Below are positions 17,549-26,904 of a stretch of DNA of 64,000 bases, piece after piece (the stretch's first letter is position 1; the number at the start of each line of letters is the position of its first letter). Made by a program: the position numbers and the translations under genes. Under the pieces are notes generated by a model. That model did no database searches, was not told the origin of the DNA, and saw only the letters and a program-made list of their open reading frames with translations. The stretch is from an uncultured Lachnospiraceae bacterium (GTDB lineage: Bacteria; Bacillota; Clostridia; Lachnospirales; Lachnospiraceae), in contig CACWHK010000018.1 in the NCBI GenBank assembly GCA_902760755.1, forward strand, positions 1-64,000, written 5' to 3'.

Positions 17549-18211
17549 ATGAATGTATTCCATGTAAAGAAGATTCTTGCAGCGTGCGACCATACACTGC
17601 TGCAGCCGACGGCAACCTGGGAGGAAATAAAGGAACTGATCGATGATGCGATTCAGTATAAGACTGCGTCGGTCTGCATCCCGCCCTGCTACGTGAAGCA
17701 GGCGAAGGCGTACGCAGGGGATAAGATGCCGATCTGTACCGTGATCGGTTTCCCGAACGGGGCTTCGACCACCACCGTGAAGGTGTTTGAGGCCATGGAA
17801 GCGGTTACTCTGGGTGCGGATGAGATCGACATGGTGATCAACATCGGCATGCTGAAGGCCGGGGATACGGACTATGTCCTCTCGGAGATCGAGGATGTGA
17901 AGCGGGCCTGCCGGGGACGTGTGCTGAAGGTGATCATCGAGACCTGCATGCTGACAGAGGAAGAGAAGATCAAAATGTGCCATCTGGTGACGAAGGCCGG
18001 CGCGGACTATATCAAGACCTCCACGGGCTTTGGGTCCGAAGGAGCCACATTTGCGGACGTGGAGCTCTTTAAGAAGCATGTCGGTCCGAAGGTGAAGATC
18101 AAGGCGGCCGGAGGCATCGCATCCCTGGAGGATGCGGAGCATTTCATGGAGCTGGGAGCGGACCGCCTCGGGACCAGCCGGATCGTGAAAATAGTGAAAG
18201 CGTCGGATTGA
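17549..18211 (+). CDS. deoC: Deoxyribose-phosphate aldolase
   Basis: This 220-residue TIM-barrel enzyme cleaves 2-deoxyribose-5-phosphate to glyceraldehyde-3-phosphate and acetaldehyde in nucleoside catabolism. The start of the barrel reads DHTLLQP, followed by [25 protein letters not shown] and the Schiff-base Lys in YIKTSTGFG. The second catalytic Lys is in VKIKAAGGI, and TSR ends the phosphate site. The length is normal for the family. The ATG at 17549 has AAAGGA 11 bases upstream; a GTG at 17540 is too close to that site. It stands alone before the ATP synthase operon. Confidence 0.95.
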   Translation: MNVFHVKKILAACDHTLLQPTATWEEIKELIDDAIQYKTASVCIPPCYVKQAKAYAGDKMPICTVIGFPNGASTTTVKVFEAMEAVTLGADEIDMVINIGMLKAGDTDYVLSEIEDVKRACRGRVLKVIIETCMLTEEEKIKMCHLVTKAGADYIKTSTGFGSEGATFADVELFKKHVGPKVKIKAAGGIASLEDAEHFMELGADRLGTSRIVKIVKASD

Positions 18212-18236
18212 TTTTCAAGACTCATGAGAGTAAAAT
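18208..18236 (+). promoter_or_regulatory. Probable promoter of the ATP synthase operon
   Basis: TTGATT (18208-18213) and TAAAAT (18231-18236) are separated by 17 bases, overlapping the end of deoC. The start codon of atpB lies about 48 bases after the -10 box. Confidence 0.55.
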
Positions 18237-18284
18237 AAAGGCGTATGTTCTACGGAAGAATATAGACGGAAAGGAAGTCTTGCT

Positions 18285-19133
18285 GTGGATAAAAAGAAGA
18301 AGGTGCGGATGATCCTGATCTTCCTTCTGATCGCGGCGGTTCTTCTTGCGGGAGTAATCCTTCTGCAGGGGAAGTACGAGAAGCACGAAACGATCAAGGA
18401 AGCCATGCGGGATGCCGTTCTGCATGAGGATAACAAAATATCGCTCTTCGGCCTGATCGATGTGAATCCCGCCGTGATCTCGGCATTCTCGGTAACGGGA
18501 ATCCTGCTCACGCTGGCGCTGATCCTGCGGATCTTTGTGATCCCGCGGTTCAAGCTGATGCCCGGGAAGCTTCAGATCCTGATCGAGGAGTGGGTCGGAT
18601 TCTTTGACCGGCTGGCCAAGACCAACAGCCCCCATAGAAACAGATTCCTGGGGATGTATCTTTTTGCGGCGGGAAGCTATATCTTCGTCGGGACCTGCTT
18701 CGAGCTCCTCGGAGTGCAGGCCGTTACGACGGAGGGCAACTCCGTCTCGCTGCCGGCTCCGCTGGCGGACATCAACGGCGCGATCATGATGGGATGCCTC
18801 TCGTATCTCGTGATCCTGTCCGGAGGTATCGCCGGAAATGGAATAAAGGGCGTGGGGAAGACCTTCAAGGACTTCTCGCTCCCGATCTCCATGAGCTTCC
18901 GACTCTTCGGAGCGCTTCTGTCCGGAGCCCTGGTCACGGAGCTGGTTTACTACTATATCCAGCTGAGCTACGTGCTTCCGGTTGTGGTAGGCGTACTGTT
19001 CACACTGCTGCATGCACTGATCCAGACCTATGTCCTTACGATGCTGACCTCCGTCTTCTACGGAGAGGTGTCGGAGGTACACGAGCCGAAACCCAGGAAG
19101 CAGAAGGTAAAGCGGGCAGAGGCTGCCGCATAG
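18285..19133 (+). CDS. atpB: F1Fo-ATP synthase subunit a
   Basis: This 282-residue membrane subunit carries ions across the membrane together with the c-ring. It starts at GTG (18285) with AAGGAAG upstream. After an N-terminal signal-anchor helix (residues 9-28) the usual membrane helices follow. The essential Arg is in MSFRLFGALLSG, and the last helices contain LLHALIQTYVLTML. The C-terminus is basic. It is the first gene of the operon atpB-atpE-atpF-atpA-atpG-atpD-atpC, an otherwise standard order that lacks an independent atpH. Confidence 0.93.
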   Translation: MDKKKKVRMILIFLLIAAVLLAGVILLQGKYEKHETIKEAMRDAVLHEDNKISLFGLIDVNPAVISAFSVTGILLTLALILRIFVIPRFKLMPGKLQILIEEWVGFFDRLAKTNSPHRNRFLGMYLFAAGSYIFVGTCFELLGVQAVTTEGNSVSLPAPLADINGAIMMGCLSYLVILSGGIAGNGIKGVGKTFKDFSLPISMSFRLFGALLSGALVTELVYYYIQLSYVLPVVVGVLFTLLHALIQTYVLTMLTSVFYGEVSEVHEPKPRKQKVKRAEAAA

Positions 19134-19199
19134 GAAACGATATTTGTTCATAGAATCGATCCGCGACGTGAGCGCGGAAGAAATGTCAGGAGGACGAAA

Positions 19200-19619
19200 A
19201 TGAAACAGATGACACTGAAGAAGCTGGCTATCGGATTGGGGATCGCAATCGCACTTCTGCTGGGCGTGGTTCTGGCAGGTCCGTCGATCGTACAGGCAAA
19301 GGAGAGTAAGCAGCAGGTGGTGGAGAAGGTAAGCACGCTCCGGGGAACCATCGCAAATGATGTGGCTGTTGCCGAGGATCTCGTGGTGCAGGAGGATACG
19401 GGAAGCAAGGCGCTTGCGGCAGCCATCGCCGTCGGACTTGCGGCAGCAGCCGGAGCCATCGCCATGGGTATCGCCATCGCCAAGTCGGCAGAGGGGATCT
19501 CCCGTCAGCCGGAAGCGGAAGGAAGCATACGAACGACACTGATGCTCGGTCTGGTCTTCATAGAGACGGCGATCATCTATGCGCTGATCGTGGCTATTCT
19601 AATCATCTTTGTAATGTGA
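19200..19619 (+). CDS. atpE: F1Fo-ATP synthase subunit c with N-terminal signal-like extension
   Basis: The subunit c hairpin is clear: helix one (ALAAAIAVGLAAAAGAIAMG), the polar loop SRQPEA, and helix two with the ion-binding Glu at residue 122 in VFIETAIIYAL. The protein has 139 residues, whereas most c subunits have 70-90. The extra N-terminus looks like a signal peptide (residues 1-33, ending IVQA) plus a polar segment of about 35 residues. At the position of the Na+-binding Gln of Ilyobacter helix one there is Met, so a proton-type ring is more likely, although Thr and Tyr after the Glu are kept. AGGAGG precedes the ATG. Confidence 0.92.
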   Translation: MKQMTLKKLAIGLGIAIALLLGVVLAGPSIVQAKESKQQVVEKVSTLRGTIANDVAVAEDLVVQEDTGSKALAAAIAVGLAAAAGAIAMGIAIAKSAEGISRQPEAEGSIRTTLMLGLVFIETAIIYALIVAILIIFVM

Positions 19620-19777
19620 TGAACTGAGGGCTGAAAGTCCTGCAGTCGCCTGCTTGCAGACGTGATTTCAGGACCTTGCAGCCCAAGACAACATGAGGGT
19701 GGAGCGCGAAGCGCGGGAACCCGAATGTTGGCAGGATCACGGGAGCTGCGAAGCGGCGGAGTGATCCGGTCAGTTCA
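19620..19777 (+). ncRNA. Four-stem structured element between atpE and atpF
   Basis: Starting right after the atpE stop, TGAACTGA (19620-19627) pairs exactly with TCAGTTCA (19770-19777) to close three arms. Arm one is GGGCTG with CAGCCC plus GTCCTG with CAGGAC. Arm two is CAACAT with ATGTTG, GGGT with ACCC, and GCGC-GAA-GCGC. Arm three is GGATCAC with GTGATCC. So much nested pairing in 158 bases indicates a folded RNA. The atpF ribosome site lies just outside it. Confidence 0.65.
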
Positions 19778-19798
19778 TAAAAGCTAAGGAGGCACACC

Positions 19799-20302
19799 AT
19801 GGACGGAATTCCATTAAATATAGATCTCCAGCAGATCCTCTTACATCTTCTGAACTTTACGCTCCTGTTCGCGGGGCTTTATTTCCTGCTGTATAAGCCG
19901 GTAAAAAACTTCATGAAGAAGCGTGAGACGGAGTATCAGGAGAGACAGGATGCAGCAGATGATATCCTGAAGCGGGCGAAGGAAGCCAAGCACGAGTACG
20001 AAGGCAAGCTGGCAGAGATGGAGCAGGAGATCGCTGCAAAGAAGAAGGCTGCGGCAGAGGAGCTGGAGCAGATGCGCCGTACACGGGAGAAGGAGGCAGA
20101 GGAATCTGCACGGAGGATCGTGGCGGATGCAAAGGAAGAGGCCAGAGCCATGCGCGAGCAGATCGTGGACGGTGCCCGCAAGGAGATCACGGAAATGGTG
20201 GAGCAGGCAGCAGAGAAGATCCTTCTTTCCGAGGATGTTTCCACGACCTACGATGCATTTTTAGAGGCAGCGGAAAGGAGTGTACCGGATGGAGAATCCT
20301 AA
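19799..20302 (+). CDS. atpF: F1Fo-ATP synthase subunit b
   Basis: This 167-residue peripheral stalk protein has one N-terminal membrane helix (about residues 12-32, ILLHLLNFTLLFAGLYFLLY). A long charged coiled-coil rich in Lys/Glu/Ala follows (YQERQDAADDILKRAKEAK and onward). AAGGAGG lies 9 bases before the ATG. Its last 14 bases overlap the start of atpA, so the two are translationally coupled. This is relevant because subunit b normally binds subunit delta, whose C-terminal part is here fused to alpha. Confidence 0.93.
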   Translation: MDGIPLNIDLQQILLHLLNFTLLFAGLYFLLYKPVKNFMKKRETEYQERQDAADDILKRAKEAKHEYEGKLAEMEQEIAAKKKAAAEELEQMRRTREKEAEESARRIVADAKEEARAMREQIVDGARKEITEMVEQAAEKILLSEDVSTTYDAFLEAAERSVPDGES

Positions 20303-22058
20303 TACGACTCCGAAAAAGGCGCGCCTTTTCTCCGGGGAGGCTCCCAGTGAGGAACAGCGGCAGCGGTTCGTTACATTTCTGGAGAAAAAATATATGAGTC
20401 CGGTGGAGCTGGAATGGGTGAAGGATGAAACCCTGAAGTCCGGCTTCCGCCTTCATATCGAGAGAGAGGTTTATAACTGGACGCCGGAAGGGCGGCTGCA
20501 GCAGCTGAAGGATAAGGTTGAGGAGATCAACCAGGCGAAGCTGGGGCGGAAGAACCAGACCAAGAACCTGATCTCTCTCATTAAGTCATCCCTGGACAGC
20601 TGGACCCTGGAGGCAATTCCCGTGCAGGAGGGCCGGGTTGTCAGTGTGGGTGACGGTATCGTTATCGCCACAGGCCTGGAGTCCGTTGTGTACGGCGAGA
20701 TCGTGCTTTTCGAATCCGGAGTACGCGGCATGGTGCAGGATCTCCGCAAGGGAGAGATCGGTATCGTGCTCTTCGGAGATGATGAGGAGATCACGGAAGG
20801 AAGCGTTGTGCGCCGGACCAAGCGGGCAGCGGGTATTCCGGTCAGTGATGAATATCTGGGGCGCGTTGTGGACGCACTGGGAAGCCCCATCGACGGACTT
20901 GGGGAGATCCGGGCGGAGGACTACCGTGAGATCGAGAGTCCGGCTCCCGGGATCATCGACCGCCAGCCGGTCTGCGATCCCATGAATACGGGACTTCTGT
21001 CCATAGATTCCATGTTCCCCATAGGCCGCGGACAGCGTGAGCTGATCATCGGTGACCGTCAGACGGGGAAGACCTCCATCGCGCTGGACACCATCCTGAA
21101 TCAGAAGGGAAATGGTGTGATCTGCATCTACGTAGCCATCGGTCAGAAGGCCAGCTCGGTGGCACATCTGGTTAATACCTTACGAAAGAACGAGGCCATG
21201 GATCACACCATCGTTGTGTCTGCAACGGCCAGTGATCCGGCACCGCTTCAGTATATCGCGCCCTACGCGGGAACTGCCCTCGGGGAGTATTTCATGCAGA
21301 AGGGCAAGGATGTTCTGATCGTTTATGACGATCTGTCGAAGCACGCCATCGCCTATCGTGCGCTGTCACTGCTACTGGAGCGTTCTCCGGGGCGTGAGGC
21401 GTATCCGGGAGATGTTTTCTATCTGCACTCCCGGCTGCTGGAGCGCTCGGCGCATCTTTCGGCAAGACGGGGCGGCGGTTCCATGACGGCACTTCCCATC
21501 GTGGAGACTCAGGCAGGCGACGTGTCAGCCTATATCCCGACGAATATCATTTCCATCACGGACGGACAGATCTTCCTGGAGAGCAATCTCTTCTTCGCGG
21601 GTCAGCGGCCTGCGGTAAATGTAGGTCTTTCGGTTTCCCGTGTGGGCGGTGCGGCCCAGAAGAAGGCCATGAAGCGTGCGGCAGGCGGTATCCGTCTGGA
21701 TCTTGCACAGTACCGGGAGATGGAGGTTTTCACACAGTTCTCCAGTGATCTGGATGAGACAACGAAGCGCCAGCTGCAGTACGGGCAGGGGCTTATGCAT
21801 CTGCTCCGGCAGCCCCAGGGAGCACCCTTCAAGCTGTACGAGCAGGTGATCATTCTGGTGGCAGCCACGGCTCATACCATGGAGCAGATTCCGGTGGATG
21901 AGCTGCTGACCTATCGTGGCCGGCTGCTTGATTATTTCAGGACCGAGGAGGCAGCCATCTGTGATGAGATCGAGTCCTCGGGTATGCTGTCGGATGATGC
22001 AAAGGATGAGATCATCCGCGTGGCAAAGACCTTTGCGGAGAGCTATGTGTCTCCGTGA
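20289..22058 (+). CDS. atpA: F1Fo-ATP synthase subunit alpha with fused delta C-terminal domain
   Basis: This 589-residue protein is about 85 residues longer than usual. Residues 1 to about 75 resemble the C-terminal domain of subunit delta: PSEEQRQRFVTFLEKKY, then VELEWVKDETLKSGFRLHI, then a GRLQQLK end, matching the delta pattern up to its GRLERL motif. A normal alpha follows from about residue 85 (NLISLIKSSLDSW, GDGIVIATGLE), with Walker A GDRQTGKT and the YDDLSKHA segment. The ATG at 20289 is preceded by GGAAAGGAG at 8 bases. No separate delta gene and no delta N-terminal domain are seen in the operon. Confidence 0.93.
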   Translation: MENPNTTPKKARLFSGEAPSEEQRQRFVTFLEKKYMSPVELEWVKDETLKSGFRLHIEREVYNWTPEGRLQQLKDKVEEINQAKLGRKNQTKNLISLIKSSLDSWTLEAIPVQEGRVVSVGDGIVIATGLESVVYGEIVLFESGVRGMVQDLRKGEIGIVLFGDDEEITEGSVVRRTKRAAGIPVSDEYLGRVVDALGSPIDGLGEIRAEDYREIESPAPGIIDRQPVCDPMNTGLLSIDSMFPIGRGQRELIIGDRQTGKTSIALDTILNQKGNGVICIYVAIGQKASSVAHLVNTLRKNEAMDHTIVVSATASDPAPLQYIAPYAGTALGEYFMQKGKDVLIVYDDLSKHAIAYRALSLLLERSPGREAYPGDVFYLHSRLLERSAHLSARRGGGSMTALPIVETQAGDVSAYIPTNIISITDGQIFLESNLFFAGQRPAVNVGLSVSRVGGAAQKKAMKRAAGGIRLDLAQYREMEVFTQFSSDLDETTKRQLQYGQGLMHLLRQPQGAPFKLYEQVIILVAATAHTMEQIPVDELLTYRGRLLDYFRTEEAAICDEIESSGMLSDDAKDEIIRVAKTFAESYVSP

Positions 22059-22061
22059 CAT

Positions 22062-22127
22062 GTCATCCTGAGTCGCCGGAGGCGATGCAATAGAATGACA
22101 TCCTGAGTCGCCGGAGGCGATGAAGGA
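22062..22127 (+). repeat. Two tandem CTGAG-type repeats between atpA and atpG
   Basis: CATCCTGAGTCGCCGGAGGC occurs twice (from about 22066 and 22101), each followed by GATG; the second ends in AAGGATCCC. TCGCC-GGA-GGCGA is a small hairpin in the middle of each unit. Confidence 0.75.
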
Positions 22128-22163
22128 TCCCTTCACTTTGGTGCGTAAGAAAGACGATATACC

Positions 22164-23072
22164 ATGGCGAATACGAAAGAGATCAAAAACCGAATCGAGA
22201 GCGTTCGCAATACGCAGAAGATCACGAATGCCATGTATCTGATCGCGTCCACGAAGCTGACGAAGGCGCGGGCCGAGCTGGATAAGACGCTGCCGTACTT
22301 TCGCCTGCAGGAATCGGAGATGAAGCGGATCTTTCAGCGAAGGGATGATGTGAACAGTCATTACTTCTATCCGGAGACCGGACGGAAGCCGGCGGAGACC
22401 TACGCCTATCTTGTGGTCACGGCGGATAAGGGTCTGGCCGGGGCGTACAACCATAACGTCTTAAAGCAGGCAGAGGAGGAGATCCGGAGGCACAGGAACG
22501 TGCTGCTCTACGTGGTAGGTGAGTACGGGCGACAGTATTTCATGCGCCGGAAGATCCCCATCGAGCGGTCCTTCCTCTACACGGCGCAGAACCCCACATT
22601 CCGGAGAGCCAGAGAGATCAGCAACGTTCTTCTCGGGCTTTATAACACCCGGAAATGCGACGAGATCCGTATCATTTACAGCCAGATGGAGCGGGGCGGA
22701 CAGCCCCTGGTGCGGAAGACACAGCTTCTTCCCTTCGAGCGTGGACAGTTCGGAAAGAAGGAGGTTCACTCCGGAGAGATCCGGAAGGAATATGAGTTCG
22801 TGCCAAATGTAACCGCAGCGCTGGAGAATATCGTCCCCAGCTATATCGCGGGGTATATCTACGGTGCGCTGGTGGAGAGCTTCTGCAGTGAGCAGAGTGC
22901 CAGAATGAATGCCATGAAGTCGGCCAATGACAACGCAGAGGAGCTGCTGGGAAGCCTTTCGGTGGAGTATAACCGGGTGCGGCAGGCAGCCATCACCCAG
23001 GAGATTACGGAGGTTGCGGCCGGAGCCAAGGCGCAGAGAAAGAAGCGGGAGCGCCAGAAGGCCTCCGGTTGA
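22164..23072 (+). CDS. atpG: F1Fo-ATP synthase subunit gamma
   Basis: This 302-residue central rotor subunit has the N-terminal helix KEIKNRIESVRNTQKITNAM, the conserved middle strand VVTADKGLAGAYN, and the C-terminal helix with SARMNAMKSANDNAEELL and RQAAITQEITEV. Both helices form the coiled-coil inside the alpha/beta ring. The gene follows a repeat-filled gap of 105 bases and has only a weak ribosome site (AAGAAAGACGA), so read-through and structure in the gap may matter for its level. Confidence 0.94.
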   Translation: MANTKEIKNRIESVRNTQKITNAMYLIASTKLTKARAELDKTLPYFRLQESEMKRIFQRRDDVNSHYFYPETGRKPAETYAYLVVTADKGLAGAYNHNVLKQAEEEIRRHRNVLLYVVGEYGRQYFMRRKIPIERSFLYTAQNPTFRRAREISNVLLGLYNTRKCDEIRIIYSQMERGGQPLVRKTQLLPFERGQFGKKEVHSGEIRKEYEFVPNVTAALENIVPSYIAGYIYGALVESFCSEQSARMNAMKSANDNAEELLGSLSVEYNRVRQAAITQEITEVAAGAKAQRKKRERQKASG

Positions 23073-24643
<1,571 letters not shown>

Positions 24644-24691
24644 TTTGTGCGGTAACTGCAGGAAGGATTCTTCGGCCTGCTGCCCTGGGAA

Positions 24692-24785
24692 TGACATGGA
24701 TTGTCATCCTGAGCGAAGCGGGCGCAACAGCCCGGCGGGCTGTGTTCTGCGTCGAATCGACCAGACGGTAGAGCGAAGGATCCGG
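24692..24785 (+). repeat. Split CTGAGCGAAGCG repeat between atpD and atpC
   Basis: TTGTCATCCTGAGCGAAGCG opens the region and GAGCGAAGGATCCGG closes it. About 55 bases sit between, including the hairpin CAGCCCG-GCGGGCTG and the pair CGAATCGACCAGACGG. It looks like a dispersed repeat carrying an internal insert. Confidence 0.6.
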
Positions 24786-24806
24786 TATCATAGGAGAACT
24801 CTGTCT

Positions 24807-25223
24807 ATGAATGTCTTCAAGGCTAGGATATATGAGGCGGACAGTCCCTTCTTTGAGGGGGAGCTGACCTCGCTGATCATACCGACGGAGGATGGTGCTT
24901 ACGGAATCCAGGCACTTCACCGGAATCTGGTGATCGCCACGGTCCCCGGGATCATGAAGTATCGGATTCCCAATGATCCGAAGCAGTATACGGCTTCGGT
25001 TTCCGAGGGAATGGTGCGGATCGAGGACGGGGATGTGCTGGTGCTGGTGAATACGGCAGAGCGTCCGGAGGAGATCGACGCGGAGCGTGCCAGAGCCCGT
25101 GCGGAGGAAGCGCGGGAGATCATGCTCCAGAAGCGAAGCCTGCAGGAATACTATTCCGCGGAGGCAACCCTTCGTCGTGCCATGGTGCGGCTGAAGGCCT
25201 CGGGTCAGCATGATATTAATTAA
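24807..25223 (+). CDS. atpC: F1Fo-ATP synthase subunit epsilon
   Basis: This 138-residue subunit has an N-terminal beta-sandwich (FKARIYEADSPFFEG, GAYGIQALHRNLV) and a two-helix C-terminal domain (EIDAERARARAEEAREIM then SAEATLRRAMVRLK). It regulates ATP hydrolysis by contacting gamma and beta. The ATG at 24807 is chosen because TAGGAGA lies 10 bases upstream and homology starts there. A strong terminator follows, ending the operon. Confidence 0.92.
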   Translation: MNVFKARIYEADSPFFEGELTSLIIPTEDGAYGIQALHRNLVIATVPGIMKYRIPNDPKQYTASVSEGMVRIEDGDVLVLVNTAERPEEIDAERARARAEEAREIMLQKRSLQEYYSAEATLRRAMVRLKASGQHDIN

Positions 25224-25237
25224 AACGTATCTCAAGG

Positions 25238-25276
25238 AAAAAGGGATGTTTCCATAGCAGGAAGCATCCCTTTTTC
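25238..25276 (+). terminator. Rho-independent terminator of the ATP synthase operon
   Basis: AAAAAGGGATG-T-TTCC pairs with GGAA-G-CATCCCTTTTT around the loop ATAGCA, ending in a T-run. It may also stop the convergent SGNH esterase gene. Confidence 0.88.
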
Positions 25277-25295
25277 GCTTTCTTTTACTTAGGTT

Positions 25296-26648
25296 TTATC
25301 GTACGATCCCGAAGGCCAGTACCTCAAATTCCGTGCCGGTATTCCCTTCGCAGGGTCTTAGCTCCACGGTGTGGGTGGCTTTCGTATCCATCAGCACCGA
25401 GCGGTACTCAAGATGTGCACCCCAGCTGTCGGCAACGCCGGCGAGGGTTGCCGCATTTTCCCCGTCGATCCAAAGATCATAGCTTGCATAGGTTCCCTGC
25501 GGGTCCACGCTCTTTTGCAGCCATGCGATCCCGATCTCCCTTGCCTCGATGGTAAAGGTGATGGTTCCTCCGGAGGTGGTCTTCCAGCCCTTGTCGGAGA
25601 AGAGGATCTTCGTTACGGAAGCAGCCGTAAAGCCCTCCGTCGTATCCGGGGTCAGCTCGTCGGAGTAGAGCAGGTCCGCGCCGACGTAGCGGCACTTTGT
25701 CTGTGATTCCGAGATCTCAGGGACGGTGTAGCCCGGGTCCTCCGTCTCATTGATGGAAGCCAGCACCCGCCGGTAGTACTCGGTGAGAAGATGCGCGATC
25801 AGTGCATGGCCCGGATTGTCCGGATGGGTTCCGTCGGTGTTCCCCACCTTCTTCCAGGGAACCAGCTTTCCCGTTAGGAGGGCGCTATAGCTGATGATGG
25901 GCACCTTGTACCGGAAGGCGATGGGTGCATGCTCCGCGGCAAACCCGTAGGTCTCACCCGCCAGCAGGAGTGCGATCACCGCCGGATTGGTCCCGGACTC
26001 CAGAATGGTGCGGAGCAGGCTGTCATAGGTCTCCTTGTTAATACCCTGGTAGTCGTTGACGGAGTACTCCACGATCACCAGATCCGGCTCCTTCGAGAGT
26101 ACATCCTTCGTGACGCGGTGCACGCCAAGCCAGGAATCCGTGGCCCCGATCCCTGCATTTACGTAGTTGATCCTTGCCTCCGGAAATGTGGCACGCCACC
26201 ACTCGGTGGAAAGGTTTGCATAGCAGCGCTTCGCCTGGGGGGAGGCACTGCTTCCTGCAGTGATGGATCCGCCGAGATAGGCGATGGTGATCTCTTCCCC
26301 GCGGGCTGCCCGCTCCATCACGCCCATAAGGCGGGAGGGATTGCCCTCGTTCAGGATGCCCTTCTCCAGCATCTCGTCGGTGACGGTGATCCCCTCCACC
26401 TCCGTGGCGGGAGCCATTCCTTCGATGATGCCGGGAGCTACGCGTACGTTTTTCGCAGCTTCCGTGGTTCCCTCCGAAGCGTCGGCTGTGGCTTCCGTTC
26501 CTTCCGTATCCTTCGTGTCCTGCTTTCCGATCCGGATCACGCCGGCCAGCAGCAGGAGTGCGAAGATCATCGAAAGAGTCAGCAGCAGGAGCACAAGGAT
26601 CAGCAGCGTACGGTATTTACGTTTCGTTTTGGTACTGTTTTCATTCAT
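25296..26648 (-). CDS. Membrane-anchored SGNH/GDSL hydrolase
   Basis: This 450-residue protein has a basic N-terminus and one membrane helix (about residues 14-38), then a Thr/Glu/Ala-rich linker, placing the enzyme outside the cell. The SGNH blocks are IAYLGGSITAG (Ser), NAGIGATDS (Gly), VEYSVNDYQ (Asn) and DGTHPDNPGH (Asp-His pair). A C-terminal beta domain (about residues 325-450) resembles carbohydrate-esterase accessory domains. The family includes acetylesterases that act on plant or bacterial polysaccharides; the substrate is unknown. It is convergent with the ATP synthase operon and has its own promoter. Confidence 0.82.
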   Translation of the reverse strand: MNENSTKTKRKYRTLLILVLLLLTLSMIFALLLLAGVIRIGKQDTKDTEGTEATADASEGTTEAAKNVRVAPGIIEGMAPATEVEGITVTDEMLEKGILNEGNPSRLMGVMERAARGEEITIAYLGGSITAGSSASPQAKRCYANLSTEWWRATFPEARINYVNAGIGATDSWLGVHRVTKDVLSKEPDLVIVEYSVNDYQGINKETYDSLLRTILESGTNPAVIALLLAGETYGFAAEHAPIAFRYKVPIISYSALLTGKLVPWKKVGNTDGTHPDNPGHALIAHLLTEYYRRVLASINETEDPGYTVPEISESQTKCRYVGADLLYSDELTPDTTEGFTAASVTKILFSDKGWKTTSGGTITFTIEAREIGIAWLQKSVDPQGTYASYDLWIDGENAATLAGVADSWGAHLEYRSVLMDTKATHTVELRPCEGNTGTEFEVLAFGIVR

Positions 26649-26708
26649 GGCGCATAGTGTCTCCTTACTTATGGACGAGAGCCCTGCATGCGGGCATCTC
26701 TGCCTTCC

Positions 26709-26737
26709 ATTTTCACATCCGGGGATGGTTTTGTCAA
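26709..26737 (-). promoter_or_regulatory. Probable promoter of the SGNH hydrolase gene
   Basis: On the minus strand TTGACA (complement of 26732-26737) is followed 17 bases later by GAAAAT (complement of 26709-26714). The -35 box is perfect and the -10 weak. Confidence 0.5.
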
Positions 26738-26794
26738 CGGGTGGAAGGTGCGTGATTCATACGTTTTTTCAGTGATCCGGACCCTGCGTGATGC

Positions 26795-26823
26795 TTGTAT
26801 CCGCAGGGGTTGAATGTTATAAT
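26795..26823 (+). promoter_or_regulatory. Promoter of the corA-like gene
   Basis: TTGTAT (26795-26800) and TATAAT (26818-26823) are spaced by 17 bases. Transcription would begin near 26830, giving a leader of about 75 bases. Confidence 0.7.
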
Positions 26824-26833
26824 GATTCTGTAT

Positions 26834-26877
26834 GGGTACCGGGTTTCGGAGGACCTCCGAAACCGGCCGAAATACCC
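26834..26877 (+). promoter_or_regulatory. Strong hairpin in the leader of the corA-like mRNA
   Basis: GGTTTCGGAGG (26842-26852) and CCTCCGAAACC (26854-26864) are exactly complementary, and outer bases GGGTA and TACCC extend the pairing. No T-run follows. It lies between the promoter and the ribosome site AAGGAG, so it could control translation or mRNA stability. It does not look like the known Mg2+ M-box. Confidence 0.5.
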
Positions 26878-26904
26878 CGAAAAGTGGGAAGGAGACGACG
26901 GGCC

